In this document: positions 16,943 through 26,400 of the stretch, one piece after another | How the letters are laid out: every line of letters begins with the position of its first letter | How positions within the stretch are numbered: position 1 is the stretch's first letter | NCBI GenBank assembly: GCA_009838975.1 | Contig: VXQO01000025.1 | Location: forward strand, 12,073-76,072 | Length of the DNA: 64,000 nt | Reading direction: 5' to 3' | DNA from: Gemmatimonadota bacterium | GTDB lineage: Bacteria > Gemmatimonadota > Gemmatimonadetes > Longimicrobiales > Gaopeijiaceae | Notes under the pieces: model-generated | Databases searched by the model: none | What the model was told of the DNA's origin: nothing | What the model saw: the letters and a program-made list of their open reading frames with translations, nothing else | Made by a program: the position numbers and the translations under genes

Positions 16943-18312
16943 AGATCGTCCTGGTCGGTGCCGGCAGCCGCGAATTCGGCCCCGCGACCATCCGCGACGT
17001 CCTGCTCAGCGACCTGCTTTGCGACGGCGGGGTCGAGATCGCGCTGGTCGACACCGACCCATCCGGCCTGCCCGACACGCAGGGCTACGCGGAAGCGGTG
17101 GCGGAGCGGCTCGGGCGCTCGGCAACGCTGTCCGGCACCACCCGGCTGGCCGACGCCCTGCCAGGCGCCGACGCCGTCATCGTGGCCATCGAGGTCAACC
17201 GCTACTTCTACTGGGCGCAGGACTTCCACGTCCCGCGCGCTTTCGGCTTCCGCCAGATCTACGGCGAGAACGGCGGGCCCGGCGGACTCTTCCATGCGCT
17301 CCGCAACATGCGTCCCAACGTCGAGATCGCGCGGGCCATGGAGGCCCACTGCCCCGACGCCTGGTTCGTCAACTACACCAATCCGCTCACCAAGCTGTGC
17401 GAAGCGGTGAGCCACCTGACCGACATCCGCGTCGTCGGCCTCTGTCACGGCGTCTTCCACGGCGTCGAGCAGATGGCTCGTTTTCTCGAACTTCCTCCCG
17501 GGCGTCTCGACGCGCGCGCCAGCGGCCTCAACCACTTCTCGTGGTTCGGCTCGGTAACCGATCGCGAAACGGGCGAAGACCTCTACCCCCGCCTCCGCGA
17601 ACGCGAGCGCGTGGCCGACTGGCTGCACGACTGGGACGAGATCGCGCTCAGCCGCATCCTCCTCCGCGTCTTCGGGCGGTTCCCCAGCCCCGGCGCCAAC
17701 CACATCGGGGAGTACATCCGCTGGGCGGGCGATTTTCTGGCCAGCAGCCCGCTCCAGTTCTTCTACGACCCGACCGAGGGCCACCCCTGGGAAACCGGCA
17801 AGGTGCCGACCTGGATCTACCATCTGGGCGACAACCCGACGGAGACGCCCCTGTTCCCGGAGCGTCCGCGGGACCGGGCGCGCGGGAGCCGCGAAGAGCG
17901 TGCGGGCGCTGCCGAGGAAGCTCCGCTGGCCCCCTCCGGCGAACTCGCCATTCCCCTTCTCGAAGGCGTCCTGTGCGGCGCCGAACGATACCTCGACGCC
18001 GTCAACGTTCCCAACGCCGGTTACGTACCGGGCCTGCCGGACGGCGCTATCGTCGAGGTACCGGCCCGTGCGAACGGGTCCGGGATCCATCCCGTTGCCA
18101 TGGATCCCCTCCCCGAAGCCGTTCTCGCCCTGCTGCGCCCGCAGGTCAGCATCAACCAGCTCCTCGTGGACGCGTTCCGCGATGGGTCACGGCGGACCTT
18201 GCTTCAGGCGCTGTTGCTTGACCCCACAACGGAGTCCTATCGGCAGGCGGTCAATCTGATCAACGAGATGTGCCGATTGCAGGACAAGGTGCTGCCTCCG
18301 TTGGAGTGGTGA
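16939..18312 (+). CDS. Glycoside hydrolase family 4 (alpha-galactosidase/galacturonidase type)
   Basis: This 457-aa protein has the GH4 layout: an N-terminal NAD-binding segment (KIVLVGAGSREFGP), NYTNP at residues 145-149, GLCHGV with the metal-binding Cys169 and His170, and SGLNHFSWF with His199. GH4 enzymes use NAD and Mn2+ in a redox-elimination mechanism. The Cys-His-Gly form is seen in the AglA/MelA/LplD side rather than in 6-phospho-beta-glucosidases (CN.P form), so an alpha-galactoside, alpha-glucoside or galacturonide is likely. No signal peptide is seen, so it is cytoplasmic and should act on the product of the symporter, whose gene it overlaps by 4 nt. It is the last gene of the operon. 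Confidence 0.88.
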   Translation: MKIVLVGAGSREFGPATIRDVLLSDLLCDGGVEIALVDTDPSGLPDTQGYAEAVAERLGRSATLSGTTRLADALPGADAVIVAIEVNRYFYWAQDFHVPRAFGFRQIYGENGGPGGLFHALRNMRPNVEIARAMEAHCPDAWFVNYTNPLTKLCEAVSHLTDIRVVGLCHGVFHGVEQMARFLELPPGRLDARASGLNHFSWFGSVTDRETGEDLYPRLRERERVADWLHDWDEIALSRILLRVFGRFPSPGANHIGEYIRWAGDFLASSPLQFFYDPTEGHPWETGKVPTWIYHLGDNPTETPLFPERPRDRARGSREERAGAAEEAPLAPSGELAIPLLEGVLCGAERYLDAVNVPNAGYVPGLPDGAIVEVPARANGSGIHPVAMDPLPEAVLALLRPQVSINQLLVDAFRDGSRRTLLQALLLDPTTESYRQAVNLINEMCRLQDKVLPPLEW

Positions 18313-18360
18313 CATCGGGCCGTACACACGGATTGCCGCGTGGGCAATTGACTGGGAGGG

Positions 18361-18394
18361 TTGCAAGAGAGTAGCCAAAGTAGCTACTATAGCT
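18361..18394 (+). promoter_or_regulatory. Promoter/operator of Phd-PIN toxin-antitoxin module 1
   Basis: TTGCAA at 18361-18366 and TACTAT at 18385-18390 are 18 bases apart. The palindrome GTAGCTAC (18380-18387) and the inverted repeat AGCTA-CTA-TAGCT (18382-18394) overlap the -10 box, three nucleotides before the antitoxin ATG. This arrangement fits autorepression by the antitoxin or the toxin-antitoxin complex. Confidence 0.5.
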
Positions 18395-18396
18395 CC

Positions 18397-18648
18397 ATGA
18401 AAGAGATTACCGCCAGGGAAGCCAAGAACCGCTTCGGTCGCCTGCTCGCGTCCGCCCAAAGAGCACCGATACGGGTGACTCGCAATGGAAGGCCCGTAGG
18501 AGTCATGATGTCGGTGCAGCAGTTCGAACGCCTGCGGGGAGCTGCCTGGGAGAGGCTGACTGCGACCATGGATGCGCTGGGCCAAGAGGCCTCAGCGAGA
18601 GGCCTCACCGACACGGAGTTGGAGTCGCTCCTTTCCGATGAGAGCTGA
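18397..18648 (+). CDS. Phd/YefM-type antitoxin
   Basis: This 83-aa protein begins MKEITAREAKNRFGRLLASA, the N-terminal DNA-binding fold of Phd/YefM antitoxins, followed by APIRVTRNGRPVGVMMSVQQFE, the strand-turn pattern of the family. The C-terminal region is acidic and probably unfolded until it binds the toxin. ATG 18397 is preferred over the in-frame TTG 18361, which would place the operator inside the gene. It overlaps the toxin gene by 11 nt. Pairing a Phd-type antitoxin with a PIN toxin is a known mixed arrangement. Confidence 0.9.
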   Translation: MKEITAREAKNRFGRLLASAQRAPIRVTRNGRPVGVMMSVQQFERLRGAAWERLTATMDALGQEASARGLTDTELESLLSDES

Positions 18649-19078
18649 CAGGATCGTTGTTGACACGAACGTCCTGATCAGCGCGGCACTCCGACCAGAC
18701 AGCCGGCCACGCGCGGTGATCGATACGGTGTCCGCAACCAACGGCGTCCTGATCTTCTCGGAAGAGTCGTTCCACGAACTGCAGAGCCGTCTGCTCCGCC
18801 CCAAGTTCGATCCCTACGTCGGGCGGCAGGACAGGATGATATACCTGGCTCAAGTTGGAGCCGTGTCGGAATGGGTCTCCATAACAGCCGCCAAACTTGG
18901 CTGTCGCGATCCCGAAGACGACAAGATACTTGAGACCGCCCTCATGAGCGACGCAGACTATCTGGTCACCGGAGACGACGATCTTCTTGAAATGTCGTCC
19001 ATCAGCGGGATCCCGATTGTGAGCCCGGCCACCTTTCTGGAACTGCTTGAGCGGGACTGGCTGGCCAGGCGTCGGTGA
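18638..19078 (+). CDS. PIN-domain toxin (COG1569-type)
   Basis: This 146-aa protein is a PIN-domain RNase. The four acidic positions are visible: Asp in VVDTNVLISA, Glu in ESFHELQSR, Asp in CRDPEDDKILE and Asp in YLVTGDDDLL. It resembles the COG1569 branch rather than classical VapC. It is translated from an ATG inside the antitoxin's last codons, which couples their expression. The expected activity is Mg2+-dependent cleavage of RNA, with tRNA or rRNA targets in studied relatives; the target here is unknown. It converges with the beta-propeller gene 21 nt away. Confidence 0.88.
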   Translation: MRADRIVVDTNVLISAALRPDSRPRAVIDTVSATNGVLIFSEESFHELQSRLLRPKFDPYVGRQDRMIYLAQVGAVSEWVSITAAKLGCRDPEDDKILETALMSDADYLVTGDDDLLEMSSISGIPIVSPATFLELLERDWLARRR

Positions 19079-19099
19079 AGTAAACCAAGCCGGCCTCCC

Positions 19100-20374
19100 T
19101 CAACCCGCCGCCCGCACCAGCGGCCACACCTGCACCGACTCCACGCCCAGGTCGTCCGTCGTGTGCCCCAGGATGTACTCGGCGCCAATCTCCAGGATGG
19201 TCAGTCCCTCGGGCGTCTCGACAAACCCGAGCACCCGCCCCTCCGGATCGAAGACCGTCCACAGCGGCGCCGGCCTGTCCATGCCGGGAAGCGTGGTCTC
19301 CCGGATCCACAGGTGATTCAGCTCGTCGGTGAGCAGCGTTCGGAAAGCCGGAAAGCTCTCGACCAGCGGCATGCCCTTGTAGCCCTCCCGGGTCCATTCG
19401 AGCTGATCGCCGGTCAGGCTCGTGCGCTCAAGGGCGTCGTCGATTGCCTGGTCGACCTCCTCGCGAGTCGGTGCACGATTCGTGTACTCGCGACGAACGA
19501 TGCGCGCGAGTGCGCCGGTCGTCCTGTCGTGGACACGGACCTCGTATTGGTCGTCCGGCGTGAGGACGACGCTCTCGCCCCAGGACGCCTCGTGGAGCGA
19601 CCGACTGAATGGAAGGAGGCCGAACACCGCCATTCGGCCGTCCATGTTGATGAAGGACTCGCGCCCGGGATGGTCACCCAGCGAGACACGTGTGCTCCCG
19701 TCGCTGTCATGCAATTCATAGGTGTATCTTTCGCGCCTGTAGCCCGGGCCGGCTCCGGAATCCACGATCCGCCCGAGGACGGTGCCGTCGGTTAAGGGCA
19801 TCCGAGGCTCGGCGGGGCGACCTTCCGCCTCGAGGACAAACGCCCGCCCCAACGCCCCGTCGGAGTCGAAGACTGCGATGGTGCGAGCCCGCGTGTCCCA
19901 CGCGACCAGGGAATCGCCCGGCCACATTGCCACACCCGCGAGCGCCGTGAAATCTCCGGGCCCCCCTCCCTCTCGTCCCAACGTGGCCTGATGCAAGCCG
20001 GAAGCATTGAACACGCGGATCTCGCTCGTGCCGGTGTTGGCGACGACAATACGGTCGTCCGGCAGCATCACGGCGTCGTCAGCCCGATGCAGCAGGTACG
20101 CCTCCTCACCGGTCACTTCCCCGATCGACACCGTGGGCGCCGGGCCGATCCGCCACGGCAGTCGGGAATCGTCGGCAGGGCGGGCGTTCTCGACAATCCG
20201 GACTCCGGCGCTGTCCCGGACCTGAGAGGCCGGAAGGTTCGGCACCGCACTGTCCCCGCAACCGGCAGCGGGCAGGACGACCGGAATCGCGAGCAGCAAC
20301 ACGCGTCCCGCAAGCCCCGGGGCCACGGGGAATCCAGAGGGCAGCGATGCCTTTGCCATGTTCTCACATCCCAT
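19100..20374 (-). CDS. 6-bladed beta-propeller lipoprotein of unknown function
   Basis: This 424-aa protein has a hydrophobic N-terminus ending in the lipobox-like AAGCGDS, then several blade-like repeats (for example DDRIVVANTGTSEIRVFNASG and DSLVAWDTRARTIAVFDSDG). This layout is common in lipoproteins of Gemmatimonadota and related groups, where the role is not established. The start may be ATG 20374 or ATG 20359; neither has a clear ribosome site, and the first lies directly beside a 6-bp inverted repeat. Its ligand or enzymatic role cannot be predicted. Confidence 0.72.
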   Translation of the reverse strand: MGCENMAKASLPSGFPVAPGLAGRVLLLAIPVVLPAAGCGDSAVPNLPASQVRDSAGVRIVENARPADDSRLPWRIGPAPTVSIGEVTGEEAYLLHRADDAVMLPDDRIVVANTGTSEIRVFNASGLHQATLGREGGGPGDFTALAGVAMWPGDSLVAWDTRARTIAVFDSDGALGRAFVLEAEGRPAEPRMPLTDGTVLGRIVDSGAGPGYRRERYTYELHDSDGSTRVSLGDHPGRESFINMDGRMAVFGLLPFSRSLHEASWGESVVLTPDDQYEVRVHDRTTGALARIVRREYTNRAPTREEVDQAIDDALERTSLTGDQLEWTREGYKGMPLVESFPAFRTLLTDELNHLWIRETTLPGMDRPAPLWTVFDPEGRVLGFVETPEGLTILEIGAEYILGHTTDDLGVESVQVWPLVRAAG

Positions 20375-20375
20375 G

Positions 20376-20391
20376 TCCTAAGTATTTAGGA
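20376..20391 (-). promoter_or_regulatory. Inverted repeat next to the beta-propeller start
   Basis: TCCTAA and TTAGGA are separated by four bases, ending one nucleotide before the ATG at 20374. The site is AT-rich in a GC-rich region and could be an operator or a small hairpin that hides the start codon. No matching repressor gene is adjacent. Confidence 0.4.
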
Positions 20392-20429
20392 GACAATCTG
20401 GGGTGAGAGCCCTGGCCGGGCAACACTCT

Positions 20430-22364
20430 TCAATCCCGGACCACCCCGAACGTCACCCGCGACGGGTGGTCCGCGCCCCTGTACACCGTCTGCTCCGCCG
20501 TGATGTACTGGTCCGGAGTCGCCCGGTAGGTATCCACGAACTGCTGCGTGTTGCGGTCGTACGCAGGGAACCACGAACTCTGCACGTGCACCATGATCCG
20601 GTGACCCGCGCGGAAGGTGTGGTAGCGGTCGCGCAGGTCGATGCGGATGTGTGTGACCTCGCCGGGCACCATCGCCCCGGGGGTCTCGAAGCTGTTGCGG
20701 AAACGGCCCCGCATGATCTCGCCCGCCATGTGCATCTGGTAGCCGCCCATGGGGACGTCGCAGAAGGGCGAGTCCGGAGCGTCGTCCGGGTAGACATCGA
20801 TCACCTTGACCACCCAGTCCGAGTCGGTCCCCGTCGTCGACACGAAGATGTCCGCCAGGATCGGTCCCGCGATCGTGAGATCCTCGTCCAGCGGCGGCGT
20901 CTCGTAGACCAGCACGTCAGGCCGCGCCGACGCGAAGCGCTGGTCCTCCACCTTCCACAGGTGCCCCAGCGTCGTCCGTTCCTCGGCCGAGAAGGGCACG
21001 GGGTTGTTCGGGTCGCTGGTGTAGCTGTCCGAACCGCCGGGCCTGCCCGCCCCCGCAAACGACAACGACCCGTTCTCGCCAAGGTAGAGCGGAACCTGCT
21101 CGACCCCCTCGGGCGGCCAGCTCTCGTGGCTCCGCCAGACGTTGGATCCCGTCTCGAAGACGAACGCTTCAGGCGGATCCCAGCCCTGCGCACCCCGCAG
21201 GTGATGCTCGAAGAAGGGGAACTGCATCTCCCGCTGGAAGGTCACGGACGTCTGGTCGGTGAACTCGATGCACCCCAGGTGGTCGCCCAACATGCGGGAC
21301 CAGCCGCCATGCAGCCACGGGCCCGCGACCAGGGTGTTCTCGGTCCCGGGATTCCCGGCCTCGATGGTCCGGTAGATCGACATGGGGCCGTAGAAGTCCT
21401 CGGTGTCGAACCAGCCCGCGACGTTCAGGATCGGGTGGCGGATGTTCCGCAGGTGCGGGAGCGCATTCTGCCGCTGCCAGTACTCGTCGTAGGTGTCGTG
21501 CTCCATGAAGTCGTTCCAGGCCGGAACGTCGCCGTGGAAGTAGAGCGCATCGATGTTCGACGCCGCGCCCGCCTCGAGGAAGAAGTCGTAGCCGGAGTTG
21601 GTCCCGTAGTCGAAGCCCCCCGTTCGCGCATCCGTCGGAGCATCGCGGCGGCGTGCGTTTCTGCTTAGCCAGGAGAAGGCGTACATGATCCTGAAGGCGC
21701 CGTTGTGGTGCCAATCATCCCCGATGAACATGTCGGAGGGGGAAGCCTGGGGGGACGACGCGGCGAGTGCCGGGTGCGCATCCACCATCCCCATCACGGT
21801 CTGCCAGCCCGGGTAGGAGATGCCCCACTGCCCCACCCTGCCGTTGTGGCCCTCCACGTTGCGCAGGATCCACTCGATCGTGTCGTGGTTGTCGGTGCTC
21901 TCGTCCGTCGTGGCGGGCCCCTTCGGCTTGAGGGCCAGCGGCCGGATGACCTCGAACTCGCCCTCGGACAGGAACGTCCCTCGAACGTCCTGGAAGACGA
22001 AGATGTAGCCGGCGCGGTCGAACTCGGCGGAGGGCCCGAGCGGGTTCCGGTACTCGCCGGTCCCGTAGGGCCCGACGGAGTACGGGGTGCGGAAGAGCAT
22101 CACCGGGAGCGGTTCGGTGATCTCGCGCGGCCTGTACACGATCGTGTGCAACGCCACGCCGTCCCGCATGGGCACCGCGTGTTCGGTCTTGGCGTAGTTG
22201 GCCCGCAACCACTCCAGATGGGCCGCGTCGCCGCCATTCGCGGCGTCCCGGGTGCGCTCCGCGAACTGGACCCTTTCCTGCGCCCCGTCTCCGGCGACGC
22301 AGCCCCAGGCGCCGACGGCCAGCAGCAGCGCGATTCCGACCCTCATCTTCCTCAAATCGAACAT
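20430..22364 (-). CDS. CocE/NonD-family alpha/beta hydrolase (lipoprotein)
   Basis: This 644-aa protein has an N-terminal hydrophobic segment ending AWGC that fits a lipoprotein signal. The X-Pro dipeptidyl-peptidase/CocE fold follows, with VPMRDGVALHTIVYRP, FQDVRGTFLSEGEF and the nucleophile elbow GISYPGW (Ser183). An aspartate in VAGWFDTEDFYGP and a histidine in GPWLHGGW are the likely partners in the triad. The C-terminal part has the jelly-roll domain of the family. Members hydrolyse esters, amides or acyl groups, so the substrate cannot be fixed. ATG 22364 has AGGAGG six bases upstream. The gene is divergent from the dioxygenase gene across 178 bp. Confidence 0.88.
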   Translation of the reverse strand: MFDLRKMRVGIALLLAVGAWGCVAGDGAQERVQFAERTRDAANGGDAAHLEWLRANYAKTEHAVPMRDGVALHTIVYRPREITEPLPVMLFRTPYSVGPYGTGEYRNPLGPSAEFDRAGYIFVFQDVRGTFLSEGEFEVIRPLALKPKGPATTDESTDNHDTIEWILRNVEGHNGRVGQWGISYPGWQTVMGMVDAHPALAASSPQASPSDMFIGDDWHHNGAFRIMYAFSWLSRNARRRDAPTDARTGGFDYGTNSGYDFFLEAGAASNIDALYFHGDVPAWNDFMEHDTYDEYWQRQNALPHLRNIRHPILNVAGWFDTEDFYGPMSIYRTIEAGNPGTENTLVAGPWLHGGWSRMLGDHLGCIEFTDQTSVTFQREMQFPFFEHHLRGAQGWDPPEAFVFETGSNVWRSHESWPPEGVEQVPLYLGENGSLSFAGAGRPGGSDSYTSDPNNPVPFSAEERTTLGHLWKVEDQRFASARPDVLVYETPPLDEDLTIAGPILADIFVSTTGTDSDWVVKVIDVYPDDAPDSPFCDVPMGGYQMHMAGEIMRGRFRNSFETPGAMVPGEVTHIRIDLRDRYHTFRAGHRIMVHVQSSWFPAYDRNTQQFVDTYRATPDQYITAEQTVYRGADHPSRVTFGVVRD

Positions 22365-22542
22365 TGCCGCCTCCTGCCTCGGTGCCTCCGTGCGCGGCCA
22401 CGCAGCCGATGTAGCGTGGGAAAACGGGCGCTGGCTCCACCACCCCCCGCCCCGATTACATTTGTCAAGGACGGTGACCGTAACACCGGCACCGCATGCC
22501 CGGCAAACACCCCATCCGGAAGCACTGGATCACGCGCGAATC

Positions 22543-23367
22543 ATGAGCCAATCAACACTCCACATTCGGCCCGTCACCCCTGTCATCGGCGCGGAGATCC
22601 GGGGTCTGGACCTCGACGAGGTCAGCGATTCCGACTTCCGTGCGATTCACGACGCGCTGATGGACCACTGCGTCATCTTCTTCCGCGACCAGGACATCTC
22701 GATCGAGAGCCAGAAGGCCCTCGGGGCGCGATTCGGCGAGTTGGTCGCGCACCCCAACGATCCCGGAGTCGATGGCCACCCGGAAGTCATGCCGATCCAC
22801 GCGGACCGCAATTCGAGGCGCGTCGCCGGTGAGCAGTGGCACTCGGACGTCTCCTGCGATCCGCGGCCGCCGATGGGGTCGATTCTGCGCCTGCACACCG
22901 TTCCCGAGACCGGCGGCGACACGCTCTTCGCAAACATGTACGCCGCGTACGAGGCGCTCTCGGACCGGATGCGGGCGTTCGTGGACGGTCTGACAGCGGT
23001 GCACGACGGCGGACCGTACTATCGGGAAACCAACCGCCTCATCGGCCGCGACGACGGCGGACGGAGCTACCCGTCGGCGGAGCATCCCGTGGTACGGACG
23101 CATCCGGTGACCGGCCGCAAGGCGCTCTTCGTCAACCAGATGTTCACGCAATACATCGTGGGTCTGCCGCCGGCCGAGAGCCGCGGGATTCTGGCGCTGC
23201 TGTACGAGCATGTGGCGCGCCCGGACTTCCAGTGCCGCTTTCGCTGGCGCCCCAACTCGATCGCATTCTGGGACAACCGCTGCGCCCAGCATCACGCGAT
23301 CTGGGACTACTGGCCGGCGACGAGGTCGGGCTACCGGGTCACGATCCGGGGAGAAGCGCCGGTCTGA
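22543..23367 (+). CDS. TauD/TfdA-family Fe(II)/2-oxoglutarate dioxygenase
   Basis: This 274-aa protein has the TauD layout. The facial triad is His100 and Asp102 in WHSDVS and a distal His at about 250 in NRCAQHHAIWDYWP. An arginine near 261-265 (TRSGYRV) should hold 2-oxoglutarate. TauD itself cleaves taurine to sulfite and aminoacetaldehyde; relatives attack 2,4-D, alkyl sulfates, or gamma-butyrobetaine-like substrates. With a CaiD-type gene 16 kb away, a trimethylammonium substrate is possible but unsupported by proximity. ATG 22543 lacks a strong ribosome site; the longer open frame runs into the divergent gene. It is convergent with the ABC-M1 gene. Confidence 0.86.
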   Translation: MSQSTLHIRPVTPVIGAEIRGLDLDEVSDSDFRAIHDALMDHCVIFFRDQDISIESQKALGARFGELVAHPNDPGVDGHPEVMPIHADRNSRRVAGEQWHSDVSCDPRPPMGSILRLHTVPETGGDTLFANMYAAYEALSDRMRAFVDGLTAVHDGGPYYRETNRLIGRDDGGRSYPSAEHPVVRTHPVTGRKALFVNQMFTQYIVGLPPAESRGILALLYEHVARPDFQCRFRWRPNSIAFWDNRCAQHHAIWDYWPATRSGYRVTIRGEAPV

Positions 23368-23470
23368 GTCGGGCGTCCCAACCGGCAGGCGGCGCACGGA
23401 ACAGCCCGCTTATGCCGGCGCCCCGCGCACCGTCGAACAGGCTGCCGACTGAAGTCGCTCGCGTCTCTAG

Positions 23471-26400
23471 TCACTCCTCGAACTCGAAGACCGCCATGTC
23501 CCGGTTCAGCTGCAGCACCAGAGCATCCGGGTCGATCAGCACACGCTCGGGTTCGAATGCCGCGCGGATCACAAACTCCGCCGACTCCCCCGCGCCCAGT
23601 ACCACCTCGGTGCGGGCGTCCCGATAGTCCTCATTCACCACCGTGCGGCTCGCATCGTCGCCCTCGTCCGACCACCGTTCTCCCGCAGTCGCGCCGACCT
23701 GCACGCGCATGCGGCTCGTTCCCACGTTCTCGAGCGTACCCCGCACCACCCACTCGCCGCCCTCCCGCGTCTTCGTCACGTCGGAAAACCGGTACTCGGG
23801 CACGACGACATCGAAGAACCACTGCTCGGCGAACGCGTCGAACGCCGCCGTGTCGGGCGCAAAGTCCCGCAGCACGGCCAGCATGTCCTGAATGACCGGG
23901 AAATCGGGGTCCGGGTTGTACTTCGCGATGAAGGCCTGGAGTCCCGCAAGGATGTTCTCCCGCCCCATCTCCTGGTGGAGCATCCACGGGACCCAGCCAC
24001 CCTTGTCGTAGGTGACGGTCTGGTCGCCGGAGCGGCTCCCGTCGGTCTTTACCAGCGGTTGCTCCGAGTCCACGAAGCGCTGGTCACCGTACATCTGCTC
24101 CAGGCGCTTGGTGAACTCGATCCGGTAGCGATCGCCGTACACCTGTTCGTGCAGCAGTATGGTCGAGTAGTGCGCCATTCCTTCGGACAGGATGTTACCC
24201 CCCGGACCCTGGCCCGGCGTCAGCAGGTTGCCCCACCATTGGTGCGCGGCCTCGTGCGCGACCACCAGGAAGGCGACGTGCGACCGGGGATCGCTCTTGG
24301 CCAGGAACCCGATCCCCTCGCTGAAGGTGATGTTGGTGGGGAATCCCTGCGCATAGGTCGCAAACGCCGCGAACTCCGAGATCTTGAGCAGGTCCCACGG
24401 GAAAGGATGGAACCACTCGGAGAAGTACTTGCGCGCAGCGTCGAGCGCCGCCGACATCTCCTCGATGTTGTAGTCGTGCTCCGGGTGGTAGTAGATGGCC
24501 GTGCCGTCGCCCTCCTTCACGGCGTATTTGCCCGCCACGACGTTGAACAGGTCGACCGGGTAGTCCGTCTCCCACACGACCGTGCGCCGGCCGTCGGTCA
24601 CCTCGTCGCTCACCAGTTGCCCCACGCCGTTGGCGGTGTACTCCTCGGGCAGCGTGATGCGCGTGCGCACCGTGAACGGCGCCCCGCCCCAGCCGAAGAG
24701 CGGCTCGGTCTCGCCCTCGTAGAAGTCGTCCGGGTAGTCCTTCGGCTCGGACGTGTTGTCGCCGTCCACACCGATCTGCTCGTTGTACCCCGGCGTCGGG
24801 AGGAATGTCGGCGAAAACGCCGTCAGCACGATCCCGGATTCCAGGATGAACTGACCTGCGCCGCCGGGTCCCTTGGCCATTCCCCGCGGGTACTCAAGGT
24901 CGTAGCTGAACCCGATCGTGAGCGAGTCGCCGGGCTGCAGCGGGTCCACGGGCTCGAAGACGAAGAGGTTGGAGCGGTCATCCGGCTCGTGGGGCTCCCC
25001 GTTCAGGGTCCAGTCGATGGGATCCCACTGCCCGGCCGTCACCGGGATCTGTTCGTAGGCATAGTCGCGGTGGTTGTGGAAGGTGTACTCTCCCCTGACC
25101 GAAGCCGTCCGCTCCGCGGGCTCGAAGTCGAGGTCGAGGTCGACGTTCGACACGGACGGCATCTCGAAGTCGGTCCAGGTGGCCACGTTTTCGCGCCAGT
25201 AGTCCTTCTGCGCTTCCTCGGCGGCATCGCCCTCCCGGCCCGCCCTTCCGCCGAAGAACAGGACGAGCGCAAGCACGATCGCGGGCACAGCCCACGGAAT
25301 CAGGCGCAGAACTCCGATCAGCAGTGGCTTCGGCCTCATGCGATGCACGAGGCGGGTCGCGTCGCGATCCTGCCGGCCGAACCACTTGACTGCCAGCGCG
25401 ACGAGGAGCGGCACCAGGCTCAGGTAGAGGACGCGGTTGAGGAACAGCTCGGTTCCCTGCAGCGAGAACGCGCCCATGTCGCTCCACTGGACCGCGTTCC
25501 ACGCCATCCAGTTGAGCACCCAGCCGAACGAGTCGTCGAAGTCCATCCGATAGACGGTGTAGATGATGAGCGCGAAGCCGAGGCCGTACACAGCGTATCG
25601 ATTGCGGAAGAAGGCGAAGAGCGCGGTGACCAGCGCGGTCCAGAAGATGAAGGTCGGGGCCAGCACGCCACCCCAGGTGACCACGAACGGTACGATGTCG
25701 AATCCGACCGGACTGCCCTCAAAGAGCTGGTGCCAGACGATGACCCCCCAGCTCGCGACGACGCCGAGAGCCAGGATCAGTCCCGCCACCATGCTGTTGC
25801 CGATGGTCTTGCCCAGCAGAATCGACCCTGTGCCGATGGGTGACGCGTTGAAGATCTCGGCGAGCCGGCGGCTGCGCTCCTTGTGCAGCGACTCGACCGT
25901 GTAGAAGAGCAGAAGGAAGCACACCAGCAGGCTGAGCGTGTTCAGTTGCCGCACCGCCACCGCGCCGGAAGTCAGGAGCAACGGCGAATTGAAGGGGCCG
26001 ATGGCGATGAATGTGGCAAACACGGACTGATAGAGGATGAGCGGCACGAAGAGATACATGCCCGGGCGGCGAACAAGCTCCCGGACTTCTTCGCGGCCGA
26101 TCACGCGGGCGGCCCGCCAGAAGCCGAGCGGCTCGGTGGCCATGTCGAGGTCCCGGAGGGTCGCATCGGCGGAGGACGGCTCGGCGGCTTCGGTCACACG
26201 GGCGCGGCGGCGTCCCGGCACACGCGCGAATGGCTTCATCGCCCGGACGAACGACCGCAGCAGCCTCGATTCGCTGGCCCCCCGGCGCAGCCTCGCGGAG
26301 TAGCTCATCGCCGCGCCACCCACGGCAGCCAATCCGATGAGACCGAAGGCGACCCGGCTGAGCAGGAAGCCCGCATCGGGCCGCAGCACCGCGGTGTTAT

